In this document: one piece after another, positions 16,995 to 25,678 of the stretch | Position numbering within the stretch: the first letter of the stretch is position 1 | Layout of the letters: each line of letters begins with the position of its first letter | Source of the DNA: Collinsella sp. | Lineage (GTDB): Bacteria > Actinomycetota > Coriobacteriia > Coriobacteriales > Coriobacteriaceae | NCBI GenBank assembly: GCA_018378775.1 | Contig: JAGZWV010000004.1 | Location: forward strand, 1 to 64,000 | Length of the DNA: 64,000 nucleotides | Direction of reading: 5' to 3' | The notes under the pieces: generated by a model | Seen by the model: only the letters and a program-made list of their open reading frames with translations | Told to the model about the DNA's origin: nothing | Databases searched by the model: none | Program-made: the position numbers and the translations under genes

Positions 16995-17732
16995 CACCCC
17001 CTTGCTGTCTTACGTGTGGCTCACGGGGTTTGGGTATGGCTTCGCCAGGGCGCTTGTGCACGAAGGCGCTCCATATTCAAACCCTGAGCCCAGTTAGACA
17101 AGCACGTGGCTCTGCCCCACCGTGAACGGTATGTATAAGTGCAGTGGCTAGAGACGCGGACGTGTATCGCAAAATAACCGCGTCTCCAGCTGGCTGCGTG
17201 CGAACCAGTCAAGCGGGTACAAAACTGGACCGCACGCAAACAGCTGTAGGACTGCCAAGCTTTGCCGTAGCAATTTGATGCATTACCCAATGCGAACTTT
17301 TAAATGCCCACAAAAGGAAGTGCAAAATCGCGCATGGCAATCGATATTGGAGCTCGTGGTGTTTCTGGCACCGCCGTTACGACCGGATGCTGATCGACCC
17401 TGCGCTTTGCAACTTGCTGGAGCCGCGAGCACAGTTGAACTCATGTAGCGTTAGGTATCCTAGCACAAGCTGATAGCGAAACTGATTTGGCTTGTGGTGG
17501 ACAACATATCGTTCATTTAGCGTGTTCAAGGGGGTTGTTTTGGGATGTTGTTCACATTGGCGCAGGATATTGGGGTGCTAGCGGAGGTTATGGATGCTCC
17601 TGAAGCCCGAAGTGAACAGCGAGGCGTACTGGTAATTGCGTTTGTCCAACAAACTATGTACAGAGATGGGAAATAAATTGTGCAACTTTTTGTTGGCGTA
17701 GGTGGGGTTTGCAGCGCGTGGTGTTTTGGCAT
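16995..17732 (-). promoter_or_regulatory. Long untranslated leader of the polysaccharide operon
   Basis: No credible gene is seen on either strand in this ~740-bp stretch between tRNA-Ala and loaP. It should hold the promoter and leader RNA of the operon. I cannot fix a promoter with confidence; a TAGGAT-like -10 near 17450-17455 is possible. The strongest structure is the hairpin at 17148-17189, listed separately. Confidence 0.5.
17148..17189 (-). promoter_or_regulatory. Leader hairpin upstream of loaP (candidate antiterminator target)
   Basis: Arms 17148-17159 and 17178-17189 pair over 12 bp (one G-U), with core GAGACGCGG/CCGCGTCTC around an 18-base loop. No uridine tract follows, so it is not a simple terminator. 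It lies ~150 bp upstream of loaP within the leader RNA. A LoaP recognition element would be expected in such a place, but the functional link is inferred. Confidence 0.5.
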
Positions 17733-17764
17733 GAAAAAAGGCCTTCGGAATTCCGAAGGCCTTT
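17733..17764 (-). terminator. Rho-independent terminator of tRNA-Ala
   Basis: On the minus strand, AAAGGCCTTCGG pairs with CCGAAGGCCTTT across an AATT loop (17737-17764) and runs into six Ts. It begins about 10 bases after the encoded CCA of the tRNA. Confidence 0.85.
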
Positions 17765-17774
17765 GCATTCACGA

Positions 17775-17850
17775 TGGTGGAGACGAGGGGGATCGAACCC
17801 CTGACCTCTTGACTGCCAGTCAAGCGCTCTCCCAGCTGAGCTACGCCCCC
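17775..17850 (-). tRNA. tRNA-Ala (anticodon GGC)
   Basis: The 76-base gene folds as a cloverleaf. The acceptor GGGGGCG pairs with CGTCTCC and keeps the G3-U70 pair that marks alanine tRNAs. The D-arm is GCTC..GAGC, the anticodon stem CTTGA/TCAAG holds the loop CTGGCAG (anticodon GGC), and the T-arm is AGGGG-TTCGATC-CCCCT. The discriminator A and the CCA end are encoded. Confidence 0.95.
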
Positions 17851-17863
17851 GTGACGAGGTAGT

Positions 17864-17892
17864 ACTATAGGGGAAGATCTTCGGGGATGCAA
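17864..17892 (-). promoter_or_regulatory. Promoter of tRNA-Ala
   Basis: On the minus strand a -35 TTGCAT (17887-17892) and a -10 TATAGT (17864-17869) are separated by exactly 17 bases. The -10 ends 13 bases before the first base of the tRNA. Confidence 0.75.
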
Positions 17893-17965
17893 GGGGGAAT
17901 TTTGGATTGATTTTCCGCCTTACGGGTTTTCTGGGACAGTGGATAAAACCCTGATGCGATGGCCC

Positions 17966-18607
17966 TTACTTGTAGAGGTAAGCGATGGCGGTGCCGGTGT
18001 GGACTTGGATCTTGGCAGTCGTTCTTACTATGTTGCTGATGCCGGTGTCGGCTAGTAAGCCTAACGAGGCGTGGTCTAGTTCCCACTCCAAGCCGTGTTC
18101 GCTTATTTCTGTGTTTGGGGCGATTGCAATGATGGAGAAGGTTTTGCCTTCGGCGCCCTGGATGGTCCAGGACTCGCCTGCATGGAGGATGCGGGCCGCG
18201 GTCTCGTCTTCGCAGATCCAGACGGGGGCGTCGGCGTAGCCTGTAAGCAAGCCGAGCACGGACAGGGCCATGTCGGGGCGGCCTCCGGTGGCGCAGGTTG
18301 TTACTAGTTCGGCGGCTGGCCAGCGGCGGCGGATGGCGTCTAGCGCTTGAGCCAGATCGGTGTAGTCCTTGTAGGGGTTGTGGCGCTCTACTTCGAAGCC
18401 TTTGGCAGCATCGACTAGGGCGCGGCCCTCATCGCTCACCGTGTCGGCGTCACCGACATAGACATCGCAGCTCAAGCCGGCACCCAGCAGAGCATCCAGG
18501 CCGCGGTCCACGGCGACAACGTGGTCGCACTCCCCCGCTAGCCTACGCAGCAAATCCGCGCTCGCCACCACAGGCGATCCGCAAACTACTAATACCTTAC
18601 AAGCCAC
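17966..18607 (-). CDS. thiN: Thiamine pyrophosphokinase
   Basis: The 213-residue protein matches the TPK family that makes thiamine diphosphate from thiamine and ATP. It shows AVDRGLDALLGAGLSCDVYV, GDADTVSDEG and YKDYTDLAQALD in the catalytic N-terminal domain and a smaller thiamine-binding C-terminal domain. The GTG start lies 10 bp after the stop of the HAD gene, so the two are likely cotranscribed. Family spacing is normal; the first aspartate motif reads AVDRG where many have ADGG. Confidence 0.85.
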   Translation of the reverse strand: MACKVLVVCGSPVVASADLLRRLAGECDHVVAVDRGLDALLGAGLSCDVYVGDADTVSDEGRALVDAAKGFEVERHNPYKDYTDLAQALDAIRRRWPAAELVTTCATGGRPDMALSVLGLLTGYADAPVWICEDETAARILHAGESWTIQGAEGKTFSIIAIAPNTEISEHGLEWELDHASLGLLADTGISNIVRTTAKIQVHTGTAIAYLYK

Positions 18608-18616
18608 AGCCCTCGC

Positions 18617-19306
18617 CTAGCCCTCAAAAGAAAGCACGCGAGCAAGGTCCAGCTCTTCGTAGCTGTCGATAAAGATATCGCAGTTGGAACGCACCTCGTC
18701 GCGCTTCATGCGGCCGTGCGGGTCATAGATGCCCACGCGCTTAAAGCCAGCGACCCCAGAGCTCTTTAGGCCAAAGACGGCGTCCTCAAACACCCAAGCG
18801 CGCTCAAACTTGTGCCCATGGCGCTCCTCCAGGCGGCGCAGCGCCAGCTCGTAAACGTCGGGGAACTGCTTGGAACGACCTGCCTCGCCCGTGGTGGTCA
18901 CAAACTCCATGTAGGCGTCGAGCCCGGCGCCAGCGAGCGCAGACTGCACCAGCTCGGCCGGCGTTGACGTAGCCACGCACATGGCAATGCCTGCCGCCTT
19001 CGCCTGCTCCAAAAACGCCAGGAGCCCCTCGCGCGGCGGCACCTTGGAGTAGCCATCGATCAGAATCTCGCCCAGCTCGCGATACAGCTCCTCGCCATTA
19101 TCGCCAATGCCCCACGTGTCGTGGTAGGCCTGGCATTCGTCCTCGAGCGAAAGATGCTCAAATTGGGCAAAGTCATCCACGGTCACGTCAATCCCGTGGC
19201 GGTGCAATAACTCGGGCTGGGCATAGCCCCAAACGGGGGTGCTATTAACCAGCGTGCCGTCGCAATCGAAAATAAAAGCAACCTTGGGAGTGGCGGAATG
19301 GGGCAT
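18617..19306 (-). CDS. HAD-superfamily phosphatase (beta-phosphoglucomutase-like subfamily)
   Basis: From the ATG at 19306 the protein is 229 residues. It has the HAD motif I FDCDGTLVNSTP, a helical cap, motif II CVATSTPAEL, motif III KQFPDVYELAL and motif IV FEDAVFGLKSS. It hydrolyses a phosphorylated metabolite; the substrate is not readable. AAAGG sits 7 bases before the chosen ATG, favouring it over an in-frame start 7 codons upstream. It diverges from the glycogen operon across an operator-rich region. Confidence 0.82.
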   Translation of the reverse strand: MPHSATPKVAFIFDCDGTLVNSTPVWGYAQPELLHRHGIDVTVDDFAQFEHLSLEDECQAYHDTWGIGDNGEELYRELGEILIDGYSKVPPREGLLAFLEQAKAAGIAMCVATSTPAELVQSALAGAGLDAYMEFVTTTGEAGRSKQFPDVYELALRRLEERHGHKFERAWVFEDAVFGLKSSGVAGFKRVGIYDPHGRMKRDEVRSNCDIFIDSYEELDLARVLSFEG

Positions 19307-19328
19307 AAACGAACCTTTCAATATCAAA

Positions 19329-19440
19329 TGGTAAACATCCTGCTAAAAACGTTTTACCAAACGTCAGATAACAATTTTGAAAACCTAATTGGTAAAACTG
19401 TCAAGAGTTTTACCATCGCAATTCTGTCAGTGGTATAAAC
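19329..19440. promoter_or_regulatory. Cluster of TGGTAAAAC operators upstream of glgB
   Basis: Several copies of one half-site lie between the HAD and glgB genes. TGGTAAAC is at 19329-19336. GTTTTACCA is at 19351-19359, within a LacI-style palindrome centred on AAAACGTTTT. TGGTAAAAC at 19390-19398 faces GTTTTACCA at 19407-19415 with 8 bases between, and TGGTATAAAC is at 19431-19440. The same site recurs before the GH13 gene at 29296. A LacI-family (MalR-like) repressor or activator of carbohydrate genes is the likely binder; no such regulator is encoded in the window. Confidence 0.65.
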
Positions 19441-19636
19441 ATGGCGCTCACCGATTAAAAGCCGCCGCAAAACCACTTTCCTTCATAAAAGTAACGTACA
19501 GGTGTTATCGTAGTTTCTGCCGAAAGTTCCACCGAGCACGCGAGGTGGAACGAATCATAGAACTATCGCCGTCCCTTCGATTCGTGCAGCCCTGGACCTT
19601 TCGCATTTAGTCACCAAGGCAACACGCTGCCGTGTC

Positions 19637-21898
19637 ATGATGGGATCAAACGTGAGCGATACAAAGCTAAAGCCAACGGCTAAAAAGCCCGCAACCCGTA
19701 AAGCCGCCCCGCACGCACCGGAGCTCACCAAGGACGATGTCTATCTATTTGGCATCGGCACGTGGGAGCGCAGCTGGGAAAAGATGGGCGCGCACCCCGA
19801 CACGCAGAACCGTACGCGCGGCTGGCGCTTTTGCGTTTGGGCGCCCGATGTAAAGAGCGTGCATGTCATTGGCGAATTTAACGACTGGGATGAGCAAGCC
19901 AACCCGCTGGTGCCCGTGCATACGAGCGCTATTTGGGAAGGCTTTATTCCTGGTGCCGAGCAGGGCCAGCTCTATAAATATCTCATCGAGACCAACGAGG
20001 GAGAAAAGCTCTATAAGGCCGATCCGTATGCCTTTAAGGCCGAGTGCCCTCCGGGTACCGCCAGCGTACTGTGGACCCTCGATGGCTACAAGTGGAACGA
20101 CGCCGCGTGGCTCAAGCGCCGCGCCAGCCATAACCACATGTCGCAGCCGCTCAACATCTACGAGGTGCATATTGGCTCGTGGAAGCGCCACGGCGATGCG
20201 CCGCAGGGCGAGCCGGACGAGTACGGCAACTACCCCGGTCCCATGGATCCCTTCCCCGCACAGCGCGGCGAGTTCTATACCTACGACGATCTGTCGGTGG
20301 AGCTTGTGGACTACGTGCGCGACATGGGCTACACGCATATCGAGGTCATGCCGCTTATGGAGCATCCCTTCGATGGCTCCTGGGGCTACCAGACGACCGG
20401 CTACTATGCCGCCACGTCGCGCTACGGCAACCCGCAGCAGCTCATGCACTTTATCGATGCGTGCCACGAGGCAGGCATTGGCGTGATCATGGACTGGGTG
20501 CCCGGCGGTTTTTGCGCTGACTCCCACGGCCTCGCCACCTTTAACGGCCACATGCTGTTTGAGCACGAGATTCATCCCAACTGGGGCACGCACAAGTTCG
20601 ATTTCGCCCGTGGCGAGGTCCGCTCCTTCCTGGTCTCCAACGTGCTGTACTGGCTCGAGAACTTCCACGTTGACGGCATTCGCATGGACGGCGTGTCCAG
20701 TATGCTGTACCTCAACTTTGGCATTGACGATCCCGGCCAAAAGAAGTTCAACAAGTACGGTACCGAGGAGGACCTGGACGCCAGCGCATTTATCCGCCAG
20801 GTCAACTGCGCCGTGGAGGCGCACTACCCCGACGTGATGATGATGGCCGAGGAGTCCACCGCGTGGCCGCTCGTGACCTACCCGCCGCAGGACGGCGGCC
20901 TGGGCTTCCACTACAAGTGGGACATGGGCTGGATGAACGATACCCTACACTACATGCAGACCGATTTTCCGTGGCGCCCCGGCAACCACGGGCTGCTCAC
21001 GTTCTCCATCATGTACGCCTTTACCGAGAACTTCATTTGCCCGCTGAGCCACGACGAGGTCGTGCACGGTAAATGCTCGCTGATCGGCCGTATGCCGGGC
21101 GACTGGTGGCGTCAGTTTGCCGGCCTGCGCACGCTCGCCTTCTACCAGATGACGCACCCCGGTGCCAAGCTCAACTTTATGGGCAACGAGATCGGCCAGT
21201 TTATTGAGTGGCGCTACTACGAGTCCATCCAGTGGTTCCTGACCGAGGAGTACGAGACCCACCGTCATCATCAGGCGTTCATCAAGGCGCTCAACCACCT
21301 GTACACCGCCGAGCCCGCCCTGTACGAGCGCGGCTACACCGACGACGGATTTACCTGGATTGACGCGGACAACTCCAAGCAATCCATCGTGAGCTATGTG
21401 CGCCAAGGCGAGAACATCGATGACGACCTGGTAATCCTGATCAACTTTGACCCGGCGAGCTACGAGAGCTTCCGCGTAGGTGTGCCGCGCGAGGGCGACT
21501 GGGAGGTCATCTTCGATTCTGACCGTCCTGAGTTCGGTGGCAGCGGCTATGCAGGCGAAGAGCCCTACACCTGCTCGAGCGAGCCCTATCCCTGGAACGG
21601 GCAGATGGACTCCATTGAGATGAAGGTGCCCGGCCTGGCAGGCGTGGTGCTTAAGCGCCGCGGTCCCAGCAGCTATAAGCCGCCCGTGGTCGAGGAGTCC
21701 AAGAAGGCGACGCGCAAGCGCTCGTCCACGGTGAAGCCCAAGGCCGCTGCTGCTAAGAAGGCTCCGGCTAAGGCGAAGGCTACCAAGCCCACTGCCAAGG
21801 CTTCGGCCAAGTCCACCACGACCAAGAAGGCAGCCACCAAAAAGGCCGCTACCAAGGCCAAGGCGGCTGCTGTTAAGGCTCCTGCCAAGAATGCGTAA
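19637..21898 (+). CDS. glgB: 1,4-alpha-glucan branching enzyme with a Lys/Ala-rich C-terminal tail
   Basis: This 753-residue GH13 enzyme makes the alpha-1,6 branches of glycogen. A CBM48-like domain (FCVWAPDVKSVHVIGEFNDW) precedes the barrel with HPFDGSWGYQTTGYY, nucleophile DGIRMDGV, acid/base MMMAEEST and LSHDEVVHGK. The family body ends near residue 685. Residues ~687-753 are a basic, low-complexity tail of KAAAAKK/KAPAKAK repeats, and the N-terminus also has KPTAKKPATRKAA. The start is uncertain: ATG at 19637 or 19640 has poor spacing, and a GTG at 19652 follows GGGA. It heads the glgB-glgP-glgC-glgD-glgA operon. Confidence 0.95.
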   Translation: MMGSNVSDTKLKPTAKKPATRKAAPHAPELTKDDVYLFGIGTWERSWEKMGAHPDTQNRTRGWRFCVWAPDVKSVHVIGEFNDWDEQANPLVPVHTSAIWEGFIPGAEQGQLYKYLIETNEGEKLYKADPYAFKAECPPGTASVLWTLDGYKWNDAAWLKRRASHNHMSQPLNIYEVHIGSWKRHGDAPQGEPDEYGNYPGPMDPFPAQRGEFYTYDDLSVELVDYVRDMGYTHIEVMPLMEHPFDGSWGYQTTGYYAATSRYGNPQQLMHFIDACHEAGIGVIMDWVPGGFCADSHGLATFNGHMLFEHEIHPNWGTHKFDFARGEVRSFLVSNVLYWLENFHVDGIRMDGVSSMLYLNFGIDDPGQKKFNKYGTEEDLDASAFIRQVNCAVEAHYPDVMMMAEESTAWPLVTYPPQDGGLGFHYKWDMGWMNDTLHYMQTDFPWRPGNHGLLTFSIMYAFTENFICPLSHDEVVHGKCSLIGRMPGDWWRQFAGLRTLAFYQMTHPGAKLNFMGNEIGQFIEWRYYESIQWFLTEEYETHRHHQAFIKALNHLYTAEPALYERGYTDDGFTWIDADNSKQSIVSYVRQGENIDDDLVILINFDPASYESFRVGVPREGDWEVIFDSDRPEFGGSGYAGEEPYTCSSEPYPWNGQMDSIEMKVPGLAGVVLKRRGPSSYKPPVVEESKKATRKRSSTVKPKAAAAKKAPAKAKATKPTAKASAKSTTTKKAATKKAATKAKAAAVKAPAKNA
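21694..21895 (+). repeat. Low-complexity Lys/Ala/Thr-rich coding repeat (GlgB tail)
   Basis: About 67 codons of glgB consist almost only of Lys, Ala, Thr, Ser, Pro and Arg, with AKK and TKKAA units, like histone H1 or HupB tails. It contains TRKRSS, matching the TRKR units of the GlgA tail in the same operon. Confidence 0.85.
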
Positions 21899-21992
21899 CA
21901 AAAGCGTTACCACTGCAATTACCCGCCCCGCGGGGGCGTAGGATACAAGTCATAACCGTTCCGGGAGAAACATCCCCGGGGGAAAGGAACGT

Positions 21993-24419
21993 ATGAATAA
22001 GATCTTCGACAACAAGCAGGAGTTTACCGAGCTCTATCGCGATGCCGTCATGAGCATCAGCGGCAAGAGCGTCGAGGCCGCCAGCGACCTTGACCGCTTT
22101 AACGCCCTGGCCAAGCTCGTGGCCGAGAAGGCGCGCACCGTTGCCACCAAGAGCGACGCCCGCGCCACCGCCGAGGGCAAGAAGCGCGTGTACTACTTCT
22201 CGATCGAGTTTTTGATCGGCCGCCTGCTTGACAACTACCTGCTCAACTTTGGCGTGCGCGACATGGTCGCCGAGGCGCTCGACGACATGGGCTTTGACCT
22301 GTCCGTCATCGAGAACCAGGAGCCCGATCCGGCGCTGGGCAACGGTGGCCTGGGCCGTCTGGCCGCATGCTTCCTGGATTCCATGGCAGCCGAGGGCATT
22401 GCCGGCTACGGCAACGGCATGCGCTACCGCTACGGCCTGTTTAAGCAGGAGATCGTCAACGGCAGCCAGGTCGAGGCCACCGACGAGTGGCTAACCCACG
22501 GCTATCCCTGGGAGGTCCGTCGTCAGGACAAGGCCGTGACCATTAAGTTTGGTGGCCATGTTGAGGGCTTTGAGGAGAACGGCCGCACGTTCTACCGCAC
22601 GGTGGACACGCAGGACATCCTGGCCGTCCCTTATGACATCCCCGTGGTGGGCTATGCCGGCGAGACCGTCAACAAGCTGCGCGTCTGGGCCGCCGAGCCG
22701 GTTGAGGAGCACTTTGACCTGGAGGCCTTCAACCGCGGCGACTACGCCCTGGCCGACGCCGAGCGCGCCGAGGCCGAGGCCATCAGCGCCATCCTCTACC
22801 CCAACGACGCCGGCGAGCACGGCCGTCTGCTGCGCCTGAAGCAGGAGTACCTGTTTGTATCGGCCGGCATCTACAGCCTGCTCGACACCTTTGAGAAGGA
22901 GCACGGCGAGAACTGGGAGCTGCTGCCGCAGTTTGTGGCCATCCACACCAACGACACCCACCCCGCCATGTGCGGCCCCGAGCTCATGCGCATCCTCATC
23001 GACGAGAAGAAGCTCGAGTGGGATGACGCCTGGAACATCGTGACGCAGGTCGTGAGCTACACCAACCACACCATCCTGCCCGAGGCTCTGGAGAAGTGGC
23101 CCATCGGCACGTTCTCCAAACTCCTCCCCCGCGTCTACCAGATCATCGACGAGATCAGCCGCCGTTGGCACGAGTCCTTCGACACCACGCAGGAGGGCTG
23201 GCAGGAGCGTCTGCGCCAGACCGCCATCCTGTGGGACGGCGAGATTCGCATGGCCAACCTGTCTGTGATCTGCAGCCACAGCGTCAACGGCGTGGCCAAG
23301 ATCCACTCCGACATCATCAAGAACATCGTGCTCAAGGACTTCTATGCCCTGACGCCCGAGAAGTTCAGCAACAAGACCAACGGCATCTCGCACCGTCGCT
23401 TCTTTGCCGAGGCCAACCCCACATACGCCAAGCTCGTCACCGAGGCCATTGGCGACGGCTGGCTTAAAGACGCCTTTGAGTTGGAGAAGCTCAAGGAGTT
23501 TAAGGACGACACCGAGTTCCTGAAGGCCGTGGGTGCCTCCAAGCGCGCCAACAAGGAGCGCCTGGCCGCCTACGTTAAGGCCGAGACCGGTCTGGTCATC
23601 GACCCCAACACCGTCTTCGATGTTCAGGTTAAGCGCTTCCATGCCTACAAGCGCCAGCTCATGAACATCATGAAGGTGATGGACATCTACAATCGTCGCA
23701 TCGCGAATCCCAACTTCCACGTGACGCCGACGACCTTCATCTTTAGCGGCAAGGCTGCCTCGAGCTACACCTTTGCCAAGGAGACCATCCGCCTCATTAA
23801 CTCCGTGGCCGACGTCATCAACAACGATGCCCGTGTCAACGAGGTCATGAAGGTCTGCTTTATCCCCAACTTCCGTGTGAGCAACGCCCAGCTCATCTAC
23901 CCCGCCGCAGAGATCTCGGAGCAGATCTCCACGGCCGGCAAGGAGGCCTCGGGCACATCCAACATGAAGCTCATGATGAACGGCGCCATTACGCTGGGAA
24001 CCCTCGACGGCGCCAACATCGAGATCGCCGACCTGGCCGGCCGCGAGAACGAGGCCATCTTTGGTCTGACCGCTCCCGAGGTCGAGCAGCTCTGGGCATC
24101 CAACAGCTACTTTGCGTGGGACACCCTCAACAACGATCGCGAGCGTCTGGGCCGCGTGATGGACGAGCTCAAGGACAACACCTTTGCGGGTCTTTCGGGC
24201 AACTTCGAGAGCATCTACAACGAGCTCATGAACAACAACGACCCCGACCTGGTCATGGCAGACTTCCGCAGCTACGTGGATGCATGGGAGAAGCTCACCG
24301 GCAGCTACGGCGACCAGGAGACCTGGAACCGCAAGGCCCTGCTCAACACCGCCTCCTCCGGCTGGTTCTCGAGCGACCGCACCATTCGCGAGTACCGCGA
24401 CGAGATCTGGCACGCGTAA
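21993..24419 (+). CDS. glgP: Glycogen/maltodextrin phosphorylase
   Basis: This 808-residue GT35 enzyme releases glucose-1-phosphate from glycogen ends. It has YYFSIEFLIGRLLDNYLLN, EPDPALGNGGLGRLAACFLD, HTNDTHPAM, FDVQVKRFHAYKRQLMN and the PLP-binding EASGTSNMKLMMNG. Length and motifs are standard. AAAGGAA lies 7 bases before the ATG, and glgB ends 94 bp upstream. Having phosphorylase in the same operon as the synthesis genes suggests coupled turnover controlled mainly by allostery. Confidence 0.95.
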   Translation: MNKIFDNKQEFTELYRDAVMSISGKSVEAASDLDRFNALAKLVAEKARTVATKSDARATAEGKKRVYYFSIEFLIGRLLDNYLLNFGVRDMVAEALDDMGFDLSVIENQEPDPALGNGGLGRLAACFLDSMAAEGIAGYGNGMRYRYGLFKQEIVNGSQVEATDEWLTHGYPWEVRRQDKAVTIKFGGHVEGFEENGRTFYRTVDTQDILAVPYDIPVVGYAGETVNKLRVWAAEPVEEHFDLEAFNRGDYALADAERAEAEAISAILYPNDAGEHGRLLRLKQEYLFVSAGIYSLLDTFEKEHGENWELLPQFVAIHTNDTHPAMCGPELMRILIDEKKLEWDDAWNIVTQVVSYTNHTILPEALEKWPIGTFSKLLPRVYQIIDEISRRWHESFDTTQEGWQERLRQTAILWDGEIRMANLSVICSHSVNGVAKIHSDIIKNIVLKDFYALTPEKFSNKTNGISHRRFFAEANPTYAKLVTEAIGDGWLKDAFELEKLKEFKDDTEFLKAVGASKRANKERLAAYVKAETGLVIDPNTVFDVQVKRFHAYKRQLMNIMKVMDIYNRRIANPNFHVTPTTFIFSGKAASSYTFAKETIRLINSVADVINNDARVNEVMKVCFIPNFRVSNAQLIYPAAEISEQISTAGKEASGTSNMKLMMNGAITLGTLDGANIEIADLAGRENEAIFGLTAPEVEQLWASNSYFAWDTLNNDRERLGRVMDELKDNTFAGLSGNFESIYNELMNNNDPDLVMADFRSYVDAWEKLTGSYGDQETWNRKALLNTASSGWFSSDRTIREYRDEIWHA

Positions 24420-24454
24420 AGGCGCGCGAGCTCCCTTTGCCGCACGGCATTATT

Positions 24455-24485
24455 CGGCGGGCGCGACCAGGTGCCGTGCCCGCCG
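24455..24485 (+). promoter_or_regulatory. Intercistronic hairpin between glgP and glgC
   Basis: An 8-bp perfect GC stem (24455-24462 with 24478-24485) closes a 15-base loop and has no T-tract. It may protect the upstream mRNA or attenuate the operon rather than terminate it. Confidence 0.45.
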
Positions 24486-24525
24486 CTATTGGGTTTAGGA
24501 ACATCGATGACAGAAGGAGAAATCG

Positions 24526-25674
24526 ATGAGTAAGAAAGAATGCATCGCGATGCTCCTCGCAGGAGGACAGGGCAGCCGATTGGGGGCACTCACCCAAAAG
24601 ATCGCTAAGCCGGCGGTTAGCTTTGGTGGCAAGTTCCGCATTATCGACTTTTCGCTCTCCAACTGCTCCAACTCGGGCATCGACACGGTGGGTGTTCTGA
24701 CGCAGTATCGCCCCTACCTGCTGCATGCCTATGTGGGCTCCGGCGAGGCGTGGGATCTGGACAGCCGCGACGGCGGCGTGTCGATCCTGCCGCCGTACGA
24801 GACGCAGACCGGCGGCGCCTGGTATGCGGGCACGGCCGACGCCATTACGCAGAACCTCGACTACATCAAGGCCAACGACCCCAAGTACGTCCTGATTCTT
24901 TCGGGCGATCACCTGTATCGCATGGACTACCGCAAGATGCTCAAGACGCACATTGAGAACAATGCCGACCTCACGGTGAGCGTTATGCCCGTGCCGTGGG
25001 AGGAGGCCAGCCGCTTTGGCATCCTGACCACCGACCCCGAGGACGGCCGCATCACCAAGTTCACCGAGAAGCCCGATAAGCCCGATTCGAACCTCGCGTC
25101 CATGGGCATCTACATCTTCTCGGCCGACGTCCTGATCGAGGCGCTCGAGGAGGACGCACTGGACCAGCGCTCGAGCCACGACTTTGGCAAGGACATCATC
25201 CCCAAGCTGCTCGGCGAGGGCAAGCGCCTGTACAGCTACGAGTTCCACGGCTTTTGGAAGGATGTCGGCACCATCGCCAGCTTCCACGAGACCTCGATGG
25301 ACCTGCTGGGCAACAACCCCGAGTTCGATCTGTTTGACAAGCACTTCCCCATCATGTCCAACATCACCACGCGACCGCCGCACTACATTGGCCCGGACGG
25401 CCGCTTGGACGACTGCCTGGTCTCCAACGGCTGCAAGATCTACGGCACCGCTCGCCACTCGATTCTTTCGACCGATGTCATCATCGAGGAGCGCGCCGTG
25501 GTCGAGGACTCCGTGCTGCTGCCGGGTGCGCACGTCAAGAGCGGTGCGCACATCTGCCGCGCTATTTTGGGCGAGAACTCCACGGTCGAAGAGGGCGTGA
25601 AGCTCGGCTCTGTCGATACCACCAAGGATACGGCCGTCGTTGGAAATGACGTCGTTATCGGGAAGGGGGAATGA
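24526..25674 (+). CDS. glgC: Glucose-1-phosphate adenylyltransferase, catalytic subunit
   Basis: The 382-residue enzyme makes ADP-glucose from ATP and glucose-1-phosphate. It has LLAGGQGSRLGALTQKIAKP, FRIIDFSLSNCSNSGI, GTADAITQNLDYI, SGDHLYRMDY, FTEKP and a C-terminal left-handed beta-helix (VEDSVLLPGAHV). The catalytic GGxGxRL loop is intact, in contrast to the next gene. AGAAGGAG lies upstream of the ATG. It is the first committed step feeding GlgA. Confidence 0.95.
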   Translation: MSKKECIAMLLAGGQGSRLGALTQKIAKPAVSFGGKFRIIDFSLSNCSNSGIDTVGVLTQYRPYLLHAYVGSGEAWDLDSRDGGVSILPPYETQTGGAWYAGTADAITQNLDYIKANDPKYVLILSGDHLYRMDYRKMLKTHIENNADLTVSVMPVPWEEASRFGILTTDPEDGRITKFTEKPDKPDSNLASMGIYIFSADVLIEALEEDALDQRSSHDFGKDIIPKLLGEGKRLYSYEFHGFWKDVGTIASFHETSMDLLGNNPEFDLFDKHFPIMSNITTRPPHYIGPDGRLDDCLVSNGCKIYGTARHSILSTDVIIEERAVVEDSVLLPGAHVKSGAHICRAILGENSTVEEGVKLGSVDTTKDTAVVGNDVVIGKGE

Positions 25675-25678
25675 TCCG

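Noticed and set aside
19745..24413. Long minus-strand open frames (up to ~640 codons) opposite glgB and glgP
   Set aside because: They mirror GC-rich codon patterns of strongly supported plus-strand genes, have no family motifs and lack ribosome sites. They are antisense shadows.
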